DNA of 62,433 nt, taken from Patescibacteria group bacterium. GTDB lineage: Bacteria; Patescibacteriota; Patescibacteriia; 2-12-FULL-60-25. Positions 24,990 to 33,811 of the stretch are shown one piece after another (the first letter of the stretch is position 1; the number at the start of each line of letters is the position of its first letter). Location: positions 1-62,433 of the forward strand of contig JARGGJ010000008.1 of NCBI GenBank assembly GCA_029210915.1. Direction: 5' to 3'. Below the pieces are notes generated by a model, which saw only the letters and a list, made by a program, of their open reading frames with translations, was not told the origin of the DNA and ran no database searches. The translations under genes and the position numbers were made by a program.

Positions 24990-25181
24990 TTACACGTACC
25001 AGAGCTGAAACTGCGGGTATGTGTTGTTATCTTTAAAATTCAAATCTTTGTCATCATTCCAAACCAACTCTGTGAAATTTTCCAAATCTTCACTGTAACC
25101 GCGACACATAACTTTAAGTCGATTAAATGGATTGATGTATAAGATAATTTTTGCAAATGTTGGCAGTAAGTTGATTTCCAT
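24990..25181 (-). CDS. Small protein after dpnI-like gene, unknown
   Basis: 63 residues from the ATG at 25181 (MEINLLPTFAKIILYINPFN...); a longer frame up to 25217 would overlap the DpnI gene. It carries a YSEDLENFTELVWNDDKDL acidic stretch and ends with aromatics (YPQFQLWYV). It begins 4 bp after the dpnI-like stop, so the two are almost certainly cotranslated. I do not recognise it. Confidence 0.5.
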   Translation of the reverse strand: MEINLLPTFAKIILYINPFNRLKVMCRGYSEDLENFTELVWNDDKDLNFKDNNTYPQFQLWYV

Positions 25182-25185
25182 ATAT

Positions 25186-25956
25186 TTAGGAGAGTCGATA
25201 GTGACCCCGAGATACAAATTTTAAAAATCCTTTATCGCGTAAAATTTGTAACTGTTGTCTTAATTTATCTTTGATGTGCTGGTTATTTGGGTATTGCTTG
25301 CTTAATTCTTTTTCAAAGGAATAAATTTCATCAAGATTAAATTCTGACTTCCCAAGTTTATCGATAATCCGCATAGTATCGAGGAGCCAGCCTTTAGCGG
25401 AATTATCTTTTTCTTGGCTTAAAAACTCTGTTTTTTGCCAACTTGTTATTACTTTTTGCTTTGGCGTGTCAATGCCGTTTTTTACGTAATAAATCCTTCC
25501 AGCTTCTGGAATATCTTTTAAGATAATATTGCATCCAACCCAGCCGGCTCTTTTTGCGGTTAGTGGTAAGGGTTTACGTTTTTCGATTATTTTTGGGATG
25601 AAAAAATGTTTTGGGATTACGAGAAAATTAATCACTTCGTATTTACGGCTGTCGTAGCTTAAAAAGAAAAAGTTGGGGTTGTTGTTACTATTCAAGCGTT
25701 CGATCATGGTTCTGTATGCACCATCTACAATTTTGTTGCCAACATAATCTTTTTTACTTTTAAGCTCATAATCTTCTTTGCAATTCGAACAATAAAAATC
25801 TGCAACCGGTTTATTGCATTCATAATTATCAATACTTTTATTACCGCAATTTGGGCAGTATATCTGATGATCAACCCAATTTTCTGTGAGTACTCTTATT
25901 TTTTGCGAATTACTTTTATAATCAACCGCAAGTTTTGTATTAAAATGCAGATTCAT
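25186..25956 (-). CDS. DpnI-like methyl-dependent restriction endonuclease
   Basis: 256 residues, strikingly close to pneumococcal DpnI as I remember it: same length, same beginning (MNLHFN...YKSNSQK), zinc-binding cysteines C34, C37, C56 and C59, and catalytic D53, E64 and K66 in PVADFYC...YELKSKK. The C-terminal winged helix is kept (IKDKLRQQLQILRDKGFLKF). DpnI cuts GATC only when the adenine is methylated. It forms an operon with a PD-(D/E)xK protein upstream (8 bp) and a small protein downstream (4 bp). High similarity to a Firmicute enzyme suggests transfer. Confidence 0.95.
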   Translation of the reverse strand: MNLHFNTKLAVDYKSNSQKIRVLTENWVDHQIYCPNCGNKSIDNYECNKPVADFYCSNCKEDYELKSKKDYVGNKIVDGAYRTMIERLNSNNNPNFFFLSYDSRKYEVINFLVIPKHFFIPKIIEKRKPLPLTAKRAGWVGCNIILKDIPEAGRIYYVKNGIDTPKQKVITSWQKTEFLSQEKDNSAKGWLLDTMRIIDKLGKSEFNLDEIYSFEKELSKQYPNNQHIKDKLRQQLQILRDKGFLKFVSRGHYRLS

Positions 25957-25964
25957 AACTTAAA

Positions 25965-26435
25965 TCAAACAATAAACTCATTAAGCAATTTCGTATATTG
26001 AGCTTGTAATTGTTTTGAAACGCGCGAGTGCGTTAACTCGGGTATGTCGCCTTTATTCTCTACGATATCGCAGACTTTGGCGAAGAAAAAGCCTTTTGGT
26101 GTTGCTAGGAATAACCAAGATGGTTTCCACGATAGGAGCATCCTTTTTGCAGTTGGTAATATGTACGTTTTATCGAGCCGCCTCATGTATTTCACCTCTA
26201 CCAAATGAACTTCATGTGTGTTGTTATCGATAACCACAAAATCAGGCGCGCGCCTGATTATTTCCATGGCTTCTTTGGCATTAATTGTATCTTGCCTAAT
26301 TGCTAATTCAGGTAAAATATTTTCGTATCCAAAAGAGAGCACAGTGAAGCCACCGGCATCACGGAGCATTTGTTCAAATAACGTTTCTGCAATTTTGCCT
26401 TTGACTAGATTTTTAGAGAAATCTTTATTGTTCAT
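25965..26435 (-). CDS. PD-(D/E)xK nuclease-like protein
   Basis: 156 residues. The stretch APDFVVIDNNTHEVHLVEVK (about 83-102) has the spacing of a PD-(D/E)xK active site, with D and ExK on neighbouring strands; an upstream helix carries a conserved-looking E (AETLFEQMLRD). It could be a Holliday-junction- or VRR-like nuclease or a specificity partner for DpnI. It lies 9 bp from the DUF262-HNH gene and 8 bp from the DpnI gene. Confidence 0.6.
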   Translation of the reverse strand: MNNKDFSKNLVKGKIAETLFEQMLRDAGGFTVLSFGYENILPELAIRQDTINAKEAMEIIRRAPDFVVIDNNTHEVHLVEVKYMRRLDKTYILPTAKRMLLSWKPSWLFLATPKGFFFAKVCDIVENKGDIPELTHSRVSKQLQAQYTKLLNEFIV

Positions 26436-26444
26436 ATTATATAA

Positions 26445-27848
26445 TTAATTTATGATTTCTTTACTTGACTTAGTTCTATTATGTGGCCGGCATAAAACCT
26501 GTGCATTCGATATGTCTGATTGGCCACCTTTTACATGAGCTAATATGTGATCTGCTTCATATTCAGTCCAGCTTACTCTAGCTTCTTTTTCTGATTTGCT
26601 TTCACGTAGGCATTCTTGACACAACCCCTTGTCTCTACGATATATTGAAATTCTTTCGGCTTCGTTGAAGCTACGTTTTTCATCCTTCAAGATCATCTTG
26701 TGGCCACATTTTATTACATATTCAAAAAATAATTGTCTTAATATTTGGGTACGTGTCTCCGTATTGTTTTTGTCCATTTGTCTACTGGAAGAAAAATGTA
26801 AAATTTCTCCGTCATCATCATTTGGGTCAGACCAATGTGGATAAAAGTCTTCAATTAGAAAGTTTTTAAACATTGTCATTTCATCATTACCAAAAGCGTA
26901 AAATTTTCTTAAATGCCTTAGTAATAGATAAAAAGAAATGACCACATAATCCCGACTCAGTTCTTTGAGCCCAGTGGCTTTATCTAGAATAGGATCATCT
27001 TTAAAGATATTATAGAAATTATCTAAATTTGAAAGTACGGCTTTCGCCTCTGGTTCTTTTTCGTATGAATAGTTACCGATTCCATTTGAGACTCTAGATC
27101 CATCAATGAATTTTGCCACGGCAATATCTTTTAGCTCTGTAGCATTACCTTCTTTCTCTAGCATTAAGAAACGTGTTAGCAAAAGCAGATGTTGCATGCG
27201 TGTATTGTCGCTTTTATATATTTTAAAGAATTTGTGTTTATTTAAATTTTTATCTACTGGTTTGTAAGTATCGTAATCAAATGTAATATCATCCGCATAC
27301 TTTACGACAAAATTACGTACCAAGCTCGCTAAACGTGCATGGGCAATTTCCATAAAATTTAATGATTCACCCTGCTGTAAGCGCCAAAAAATTTCTGTAG
27401 CTATTTTTTGATGATCTGGATTCTTTGGATCGTCTATACCTTTTACGATGTCTGCCTCATACTGCAATTCTTTATCAATAAAACGTTTGAATTCACTGTC
27501 CAATTCTTCATATTTTTTATCAGGTAATTCTTCATGTATGTCATTTAAACTTTTAGGCAGTTTAATTTTTCCTTCAAAAAATTCCTGGACGACAATAATG
27601 CGTTGTTGCCCGTCAACGACCTCGTTAACCGTTTTGTCATCATCTAGCCGAACTTCTCGAATTACGATTTTAGGAATGTAATAGCGGCGGAATAGACTAT
27701 CCAGTAATGCCTGTTTTTTACCTTTGCTCCAGACACTTTTGCGCTGGTAAGGTGGGCGTGTGACAAATTCATCCTTGTATTGATAAAAATCAAAAATAGG
27801 GATGGGTTTAAGGTTGATGGTGTATTCTGGTTTTGGGTTAAAAGGCAT
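26445..27848 (-). CDS. DUF262-HNH protein (GmrSD/SspE-type)
   Basis: 467 residues. An N-terminal DUF262 domain with the ParB-like motif VVDGQQR (DGQQR at 79-83), a long helical middle, and a C-terminal HNH nuclease: zinc cysteines CQEC at 410-413, catalytic ADH at 432-434, and NAQVLCRPHN. DUF262 proteins such as GmrSD and SspE use NTP hydrolysis to sense modified DNA; here both activities are in one chain with a classic HNH rather than DUF1524. Member of the compact defence block. Confidence 0.85.
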   Translation of the reverse strand: MPFNPKPEYTINLKPIPIFDFYQYKDEFVTRPPYQRKSVWSKGKKQALLDSLFRRYYIPKIVIREVRLDDDKTVNEVVDGQQRIIVVQEFFEGKIKLPKSLNDIHEELPDKKYEELDSEFKRFIDKELQYEADIVKGIDDPKNPDHQKIATEIFWRLQQGESLNFMEIAHARLASLVRNFVVKYADDITFDYDTYKPVDKNLNKHKFFKIYKSDNTRMQHLLLLTRFLMLEKEGNATELKDIAVAKFIDGSRVSNGIGNYSYEKEPEAKAVLSNLDNFYNIFKDDPILDKATGLKELSRDYVVISFYLLLRHLRKFYAFGNDEMTMFKNFLIEDFYPHWSDPNDDDGEILHFSSSRQMDKNNTETRTQILRQLFFEYVIKCGHKMILKDEKRSFNEAERISIYRRDKGLCQECLRESKSEKEARVSWTEYEADHILAHVKGGQSDISNAQVLCRPHNRTKSSKEIIN

Positions 27849-27896
27849 AGTATAATCGTGTTAAAAAATTTTATAATTTAGTAATAGATTTTTATA

Positions 27897-29738
27897 TTAC
27901 AGTTTCAATTGATATTTATTAAGTAAAAATTTATTAATATCTTGCTTAGTAAGATTGCTTAATAGGAATTTTTTTTCCTTAATATCCAATTCTAAAATTC
28001 CAAAATTCTTTACATAGTTTTTTGCGTACGAAAAATATCCTGCTGAATAGGGTTTGCTCGTATTCACCATATAATACTCAAATACGCTGGATTCTAATAT
28101 TAGTTTCAAAATTTTTAGTTCAGTGGGTGTTTCATCAAATATAGCATAACCACAATAAATCAACATATCTTTTTGGTCAGTGAAAACAAAGTGTGGTTTC
28201 TTTGCCATGTAAGGGAAAAGTAGCTTAAAACCATTGTCACTCAACGCCTGTGTTCTTCCGAATGCATACCAAGCTCCGTAATCTCCATTACCCTTATCTC
28301 TCTTTTGTAAATCCACCTTGTTGTCTAAAAGATACCCGTATGCTTTTGGGAATTTTTTTTGGAAGTATTTTTCATCTATCAACGATAAAGGATTGACTCC
28401 ATTTGTGTAGGGATAAATTAATTTCTCTTTTACTGATTCGATTTCATGTTCGTATTTTAGAATGTTCGGCTTTATAATGTCTCGACAAATTGCTTTTTCA
28501 ATTTCGTATTGCTTGCCATTGTGAGTAATCACGAAATAATTTTCCGTTTCTGCTACGGGCTTAAAAATATAGGTGTCGTTGCTAAGTGTTGCAATCCCAT
28601 TTCTGATTTTATACGATGCTCCTAAAGATTTCCCCGCTGACTCAATTCGTTTAATGTTCTCAATTATTCGTTTGTCATTCAGCAACCAACCTCTTTGAGG
28701 ATCCAAATCTTGGTACGGAATCTTACTGAATAGTTTTATTCCATTGCCAGCAAGTGTTTTGCTGTTTTCCTTCTTGAAAGAAATTGTTGTTGTTTGATTT
28801 TTTGAAATCAAACAAATACAAGTGTAAGCTAATTTGCCTTCAAATATTTTTTCGTGTCCAAAATCAATTATACTCAAATCAAATTTATTGTGCTGCAAAT
28901 ATTTTCTCAATTCTCTTGCATTTACACTCCTGTAAAATGAATTTACAGTTATGTAACCTAACACACCATTTTCATTTAGTTGCTTCAACCCGATTTCAAA
29001 AAAAGGAATGTATAAATCAGGATTCCCTGCTTTCGTTACTGCCCAATTTGACAAAAGATTTTTTGAAGCTATATCAATGTTTTTTGCTCTCACATAAGGC
29101 GGATTACCCACAATCAAATCAAATCCGTCATTATCTTTTACTTTCTCTTCGTGTTTGAACCAGTCAAACGAAAGTGAGTTTGCACAATGAAGGTTAAACA
29201 CGAACTCTTTTCTGTCCTCCCCGCTTGCCAATGCCAAAAGTGAAAGAAGAATTTTTGTTCTCTTGATACTACTTTCGCTTATGTCTAAACCAAAAATGTT
29301 GTCTTTGAATATTTGAAAAAGTGTTTTGTTTGTTTCTGCTTTTAATTTGTTTGCAATTGTAAAAAGAAATGCACCACACCCACAAGCTATGTCAGCCGCT
29401 AAAACTGCTTGGTGTTCCTTCTGTATTTTTTTTAGAGAATGTTCAACAATAAAATTCTTGATGTAGTTGGGAGTATAAACTGCTCCATTGTTGACTTTCT
29501 CTCTTGTTGGAATTGCTAATTCAAATGCTTCAATTAAATCGTCAAAACCAAATTTGAAAGTTGAATAAACAAGGTATTTGTGAAGTGGTGAGTTTTCTGA
29601 AATCAATAATGATTTTATCAAAGCATTGTTCTTTACATTGATTGAATTTGCTTTGACAAATACAGAAACGATAATCTTGTTCAATGAAGATTCATCCTCA
29701 TTGAACTGGTTAATGATATATTTGAATTCTTTCTGCAT
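27897..29738 (-). CDS. N6-adenine DNA methyltransferase (Eco57I class)
   Basis: 613 residues. SAM-binding motif I, DIACGCGAF, at 116-124, preceded by NGAVYTPNYI; catalytic motif IV NPPY at 212-215; then LGYITVNSFYRS and a C-terminal target-recognition region with KLLFPYMAKKPHFVFTD. No nuclease domain is visible, so it acts as a solitary methyltransferase or as partner of a separate nuclease in the block. It starts 6 bp after the type IIG-like gene ends. Confidence 0.9.
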   Translation of the reverse strand: MQKEFKYIINQFNEDESSLNKIIVSVFVKANSINVKNNALIKSLLISENSPLHKYLVYSTFKFGFDDLIEAFELAIPTREKVNNGAVYTPNYIKNFIVEHSLKKIQKEHQAVLAADIACGCGAFLFTIANKLKAETNKTLFQIFKDNIFGLDISESSIKRTKILLSLLALASGEDRKEFVFNLHCANSLSFDWFKHEEKVKDNDGFDLIVGNPPYVRAKNIDIASKNLLSNWAVTKAGNPDLYIPFFEIGLKQLNENGVLGYITVNSFYRSVNARELRKYLQHNKFDLSIIDFGHEKIFEGKLAYTCICLISKNQTTTISFKKENSKTLAGNGIKLFSKIPYQDLDPQRGWLLNDKRIIENIKRIESAGKSLGASYKIRNGIATLSNDTYIFKPVAETENYFVITHNGKQYEIEKAICRDIIKPNILKYEHEIESVKEKLIYPYTNGVNPLSLIDEKYFQKKFPKAYGYLLDNKVDLQKRDKGNGDYGAWYAFGRTQALSDNGFKLLFPYMAKKPHFVFTDQKDMLIYCGYAIFDETPTELKILKLILESSVFEYYMVNTSKPYSAGYFSYAKNYVKNFGILELDIKEKKFLLSNLTKQDINKFLLNKYQLKL

Positions 29739-29744
29739 AGTTTA

Positions 29745-32700
29745 TTAGTTTAGAATTTCTATTCTGTCAACATTTCTTCCTCTGTCATTGAAGAATGTTT
29801 TTTCGTCATCGGTCAGGCCGTAAAACTGATAACACAATTCATCCAACAAATTCCATTGCGCAATAAGTAATCTTGTTAATGCTCTCTTTTGAGTTGGTGA
29901 CGATGTTTTGTATTTTTTTTGCAAAACACCAATTAGTTTTGCTTTAATTGCTAATTGTGCTCTTAATTTTGTGTTATCGGTAAAATTTTGTACTGGAAAA
30001 GGAACTGGTTCAAGAAATTGTTTATTGAATTTGAAGTAGCCGTTTGTCTGTGGATTCGCTATTGATTTTGCTAAAACCGAATAAATTGTTGAGTTGATAA
30101 TTGCTGATAAAGCATACAAAGTATTTTCATCTTTTTCAGGTGTGTCAATGAAAAAAACATTGGCATTATCGCAATAAGTTTTGTCTGAAAAAGTAAGCGA
30201 AGCGAAGGTATCCAGTGCAGTCATCGGAATTAATATCTTTGGATAAGTTGCATTGTGATTTTGCACCCGTGTGTAAAGATGCCACTTCGCTGCTTCGCTA
30301 CAAGTTTCTACATTCTGCTGAATAGTTTTCTTATTCCTTCCTAAATAATCTGCGGCTAAAGGGAAACGCTTTTTAAAATCAGTGAAAGAAATTTCTGTTA
30401 CGACACCTTCAACTACATCATAAGGAAAAATTACAAACACATCTGCGTTGTCATTTCTGTAATGGTAAAAATTTTCATTGCAGATTAGCGGTCTGCAAGC
30501 GGCTAATTCAATTTCAAAATCTTCTTCAATATGAGATTTACCTCTGATAATTCCATTTTTAACAGAATTCGGTCTTATGTGATATGCTTTATCCCAAAGA
30601 ACTTGAATACCAACTCGGACTTTTGCATAGTCGCCCAAACAACCAAACTCTAATAATCTTGTTTTTATCTCAATTAGTTCGTTGTCGTCAAAGCTCCAGG
30701 GGTTTGCATTGACGGCTGTTGCCGGCAGAATGGAATATTGTCCGGGTGCAACATCAGGTGTTTGAGCTTCTCTTAATTGTGAAGCAAGTGTTTCAGCATT
30801 ACCTTTGAAAAGTTTAAAACTAAAATTTTCTGGTGAAGATTTATCCAAGAGCAACAACGCAACATAAGTAATTCTGTCTTTGAAAATTGACGTTGTATCA
30901 AAATCAATAACTGATGAAAGATAATTTGAGGTGCTAATCATCTCTCTTATTTTTTTTCCGTATTCAGTTTTGAAAAATCTTTTCTGAACAATGAATCCAA
31001 GTCGTCCAGTAGGGTTTAATAAACCGATTCCTCTTTCAATAAAGGGAATTGCTAAATCAATTTTGCCATTCTTAGAAGAAGGGAATCTCTCCTTGATGTA
31101 AAGGTGCATGTAAGGCAAATCAACATTGTAGTTCTTTACTTCAACATAGGGTGGATTGCCAATGATATAATCAAAGCCACCTTTCTGTTCAAAGATTTCA
31201 TTAAAACCATGTTCTCCTTTCCAATCGAAAATATTAGTCTTTAGGAGTTCTTCCTCGTTGTCTTCAACAGAAGGGAAGATCTCCAAAATATCTGATTCAA
31301 CTAATGAGTTGCCACATCGTATATTGTTGCCAATCCCATTTAGAATTTTACTGCCAAAAATTCCGATTTCATTATACGATTCAAGATATTCAGAAGCATC
31401 AACAATTTTTAAAGACAAAGACATCTTTGTAACTTCTACAGCTTCTGGGTCAATATCAACGCCAAAGATGCAATTGTCCATAATAGCCTTCTTACCTAAA
31501 ATATTTACAATTACATCTGTAGTAGTTTTGACAAAGTATTTCTGAAAATCTGGATGATTAGATTCAAGATATAATTCTCTAAAAACTGCTTCTATATAGT
31601 CAAATGCTTCAATGGCAAAAACGCCACTCCCACAAGCAATGTCTAAAATTTTATGAGAGAAAATATTTTCAATACCTAAATCATGAAGTTTACTTTCCCG
31701 AATTGTTCGCCTGATAATCTCCTGAACAAGGTATTGAGGTGTACTAACCGCACCTTTTGTTTTTAGATACTCGCTCTTGATTTCGTCTTTTACTTCATTA
31801 CCCTCAATCAAAAGTTTTTTTGAAAGAAATATCTCATAGATATCGCTTAAAAGTTTTGTTGGTATAACATCAAAACGATAAGGAGAGGGGTAATAAAGAT
31901 ATTGAATCAACGAATCAAAAACCCCGTTGGAGATTTTGATTTCGTGAATCTCTTTTATTCGGTCAAATAAATGCCCATCATAGTGTTTGAAGAAATTAAA
32001 GTAGGACGACTTTTTAAAAGCATTCCAAAATCCTTTATCACGGAACGAAAGTAAAAGGCCTTCTTCTTCAATTTTTCGTGCCTCGCAAACACGAATGAAT
32101 AAAACTCTATTGATAATGATTTGAACAATGTAGCTGAGGTTATCAGAATTATCGCCAATGAATTTAGGATTGTTTTTAAAAATATCGGCTGCCAAAGCTA
32201 AACGGAAGTCAGATAATTGTTGGGCAAATTTTAAATCAGGTGTAATTTTCTCAATGTATTTATTGTCCTTTAAGGAAGCAGAATAAATCTCATTGAGTTT
32301 TCCTTTGTAGATATTCTCCTTTAGTAGATGTGTTTCTAGAACATCGTAGTTTGCAACATAATCTTCAATGCCAAAATACAATCTTCCTAATGTCACGTCT
32401 TGTCCTTGAACTGGTGTGTATGTGCAATCGTAGATTGCAAATTCTTCAAAGTTTGAAATGAATGCACATGGAGCTAAGATTGACCAGCCGTATGATTTAA
32501 TTTGAAATGCTGCTTCTGCATCAGCGTTGATTTTTACAGAAATATCTTTTGCATCAAGGAATGTCAATTTCTCCTTTGCTATTCTGAAAGTGTAATCGGG
32601 TCGTGTATTTTGTGAACTGATTAATTTTAATTTTTCTTTTTCTACTTTTGATAAAACTTTTTCTTGTAAAATTTGAGAAGTGTCTCTTACATCCCAATCA

Positions 32701-32834
32701 AATATTGCCAATAGTTCATTCAGCCAGGTTCTGATTGTCTCCTCTGAGGTCAAATCAAGTTTGCCTGCTTTTTTAAACTTGTTATATTCAGCGATAAGAT
32801 CAGTTAGTTTTTGTTTTCTTTGTTGTGAATTCAT
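29745..32834 (-). CDS. Type IIG-like restriction-methylation enzyme
   Basis: 1029 residues. The N-terminal nuclease domain carries RPDYTF (D80) and FLDAKD (D94, K96), a PD-(D/E)xK arrangement; helical linker; methyltransferase core with motif I DIACGSGVF at 398-406 and NPPY at 560-563; and a C-terminal target-recognition region of TaqI-like type (ILPATAVNANPW...). One polypeptide would both cut and methylate. It is the first gene of the block; a TATAAA box ends 8 nt before its ATG. Confidence 0.92.
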   Translation of the reverse strand: MNSQQRKQKLTDLIAEYNKFKKAGKLDLTSEETIRTWLNELLAIFDWDVRDTSQILQEKVLSKVEKEKLKLISSQNTRPDYTFRIAKEKLTFLDAKDISVKINADAEAAFQIKSYGWSILAPCAFISNFEEFAIYDCTYTPVQGQDVTLGRLYFGIEDYVANYDVLETHLLKENIYKGKLNEIYSASLKDNKYIEKITPDLKFAQQLSDFRLALAADIFKNNPKFIGDNSDNLSYIVQIIINRVLFIRVCEARKIEEEGLLLSFRDKGFWNAFKKSSYFNFFKHYDGHLFDRIKEIHEIKISNGVFDSLIQYLYYPSPYRFDVIPTKLLSDIYEIFLSKKLLIEGNEVKDEIKSEYLKTKGAVSTPQYLVQEIIRRTIRESKLHDLGIENIFSHKILDIACGSGVFAIEAFDYIEAVFRELYLESNHPDFQKYFVKTTTDVIVNILGKKAIMDNCIFGVDIDPEAVEVTKMSLSLKIVDASEYLESYNEIGIFGSKILNGIGNNIRCGNSLVESDILEIFPSVEDNEEELLKTNIFDWKGEHGFNEIFEQKGGFDYIIGNPPYVEVKNYNVDLPYMHLYIKERFPSSKNGKIDLAIPFIERGIGLLNPTGRLGFIVQKRFFKTEYGKKIREMISTSNYLSSVIDFDTTSIFKDRITYVALLLLDKSSPENFSFKLFKGNAETLASQLREAQTPDVAPGQYSILPATAVNANPWSFDDNELIEIKTRLLEFGCLGDYAKVRVGIQVLWDKAYHIRPNSVKNGIIRGKSHIEEDFEIELAACRPLICNENFYHYRNDNADVFVIFPYDVVEGVVTEISFTDFKKRFPLAADYLGRNKKTIQQNVETCSEAAKWHLYTRVQNHNATYPKILIPMTALDTFASLTFSDKTYCDNANVFFIDTPEKDENTLYALSAIINSTIYSVLAKSIANPQTNGYFKFNKQFLEPVPFPVQNFTDNTKLRAQLAIKAKLIGVLQKKYKTSSPTQKRALTRLLIAQWNLLDELCYQFYGLTDDEKTFFNDRGRNVDRIEILN

Positions 32835-32842
32835 ATTGGTGG

Positions 32843-32848
32843 TTTATA
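32843..32848 (-). promoter_or_regulatory. -10 box before the type IIG-like gene
   Basis: TATAAA on the minus strand ends 8 nt before the ATG at 32834, the likely start of the whole defence transcript. Confidence 0.45.
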
Positions 32849-33067
32849 TGTTTAATTGTATTCGCTTGCCCCTTATAAATAAATCGTTTTCGTAGCGGAG
32901 CGGAGTAAACACCTTACTACCCCTTTCTATTAAATAAAAAAACAAAATTAAATTCTTTTTTAGAGCTGGGCGATAGCCCAAAAGTGAAACATGCATTTCA
33001 CATAATATAATGGTATCTATACGAAAATATTTCGTATAACAACCATATTTTGCATGTTTTATCATTA

Positions 33068-33108
33068 TAGCAATAAGCCCTGTCGTAGGACAGGGGCTTA
33101 TTTTATCT
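33068..33108 (-). terminator. Hairpin terminator, probably the original nrdJ terminator
   Basis: AATAAGCCC-TGTC and GACA-GGGGCTTATT form a long stem with loop GTAG. It sits 6 bp beyond the stop codon of the duplicated nrdJ tail. T-rich sequence flanks it on both strands. Confidence 0.6.
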
Positions 33109-33113
33109 TTTCT

Positions 33114-33236
33114 TTAGGAACAACCTGACGTCGCACCGCAATTCAAACACTCATAACACGCTTCATTCCTCACCATCATACTTCCACATGTATCGCACGC
33201 CGGGACGTCGGATTGGTTGTCGAAGGTGGAGGTTAG
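33114..33236 (-). pseudogene. Duplicated 3' end of nrdJ
   Basis: On the minus strand the frame reads LTSTFDNQSDVPACDTCGSM then MVRNEACYECLNCGATSGCS and a stop. This parallels the last 40 residues of NrdJ with only a few replacements; several base differences from 33812-33934 are silent. So the zinc-ribbon tail exists twice, about 698 bp apart in the same orientation, with a rhuM fragment between. It has no start of its own. Confidence 0.75.
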
Positions 33237-33589
33237 AATTGGTAGCATACTGGGGGCTGTGGTGAAGTGTGAGGTTTGGTTTTTCTTAGTATATATTGCT
33301 TATGATTTATCCACAATATACTGTAATGTTCTATTTTGCGAGAAATGGCTCTACCACCCTCTTTTTGAACTATCAAGTATTCCTTGACAGTTGCCTCTCT
33401 GGATAATTCACCTTCATCAAAGATATTAATGATATGCAGGCTGATATTTTGTTTTGTAGTGCCAAAAAGCTCGGCGAGTTGCGCTTGCGAAAGCCAAACA
33501 GTTTCCCCGTCGATGCGTACATCAATAACAGCCTGACCGCCGTCAGAAGTGTAGATGATTATTTCGTTATTTAATTTTTCTTCTTTCAT
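33233..33589 (-). pseudogene. Truncated RhuM-family gene
   Basis: From the ATG at 33589: KLNNEIIIYTSDGGQAVIDV, then ETVWLSQAQLAELFGTTKQN and HIINIFDEGELSREATVKEY, a clear RhuM N-terminus. After KIEHY the expected family sequence (usually NLDVIISVGYR) is lost and the frame runs into the duplicated nrdJ tail region out of frame, ending at 33233. Roughly the C-terminal two thirds of a normal RhuM protein are missing. The full RhuM-Fic gene at 22973-23923 shows what is absent. Confidence 0.7.
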
Positions 33590-33694
33590 ATTATTCGACT
33601 TCTTCAACGTCAACTACGTTTTTATCAATTGCCATACGGAGTTCGTTTTGCTGGGTGACAATTCAAGGTGGCGGTGTGTTGATTTTATACCACA

Positions 33695-33736
33695 AACCTC
33701 GCCATTGCTAGGCGAGGTTTTAGGTTTTATTTAGAA
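33695..33736. terminator. Hairpin after nrdJ
   Basis: AACCTCGCC and GGCGAGGTT, a perfect 9-bp stem with a 7-nt loop, followed on the plus strand by TTAGGTTTTATTT. It lies 76 bp beyond the nrdJ stop; the better T-tract is on the plus strand, so its direction is uncertain. Confidence 0.5.
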
Positions 33737-33749
33737 TTGCGTTTCATAT

Positions 33750-33808
33750 TGGAGCCCCCTTTAATGAAAGGGGGATGCCCTGAGAGTAGTCGAAGGGCGG
33801 GGGGAAAC
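33750..33808. repeat. Composite palindromic element
   Basis: CCCCCTTT-AATG-AAAGGGGG followed by GCCCTGAGAGTAGTCGAAGGGC, a variant of the CCCTGAGC...GTCGAAGGG repeat common in bacterial genomes. It lies just beyond the nrdJ stop codon. Confidence 0.6.
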
Positions 33809-33811
33809 TTG

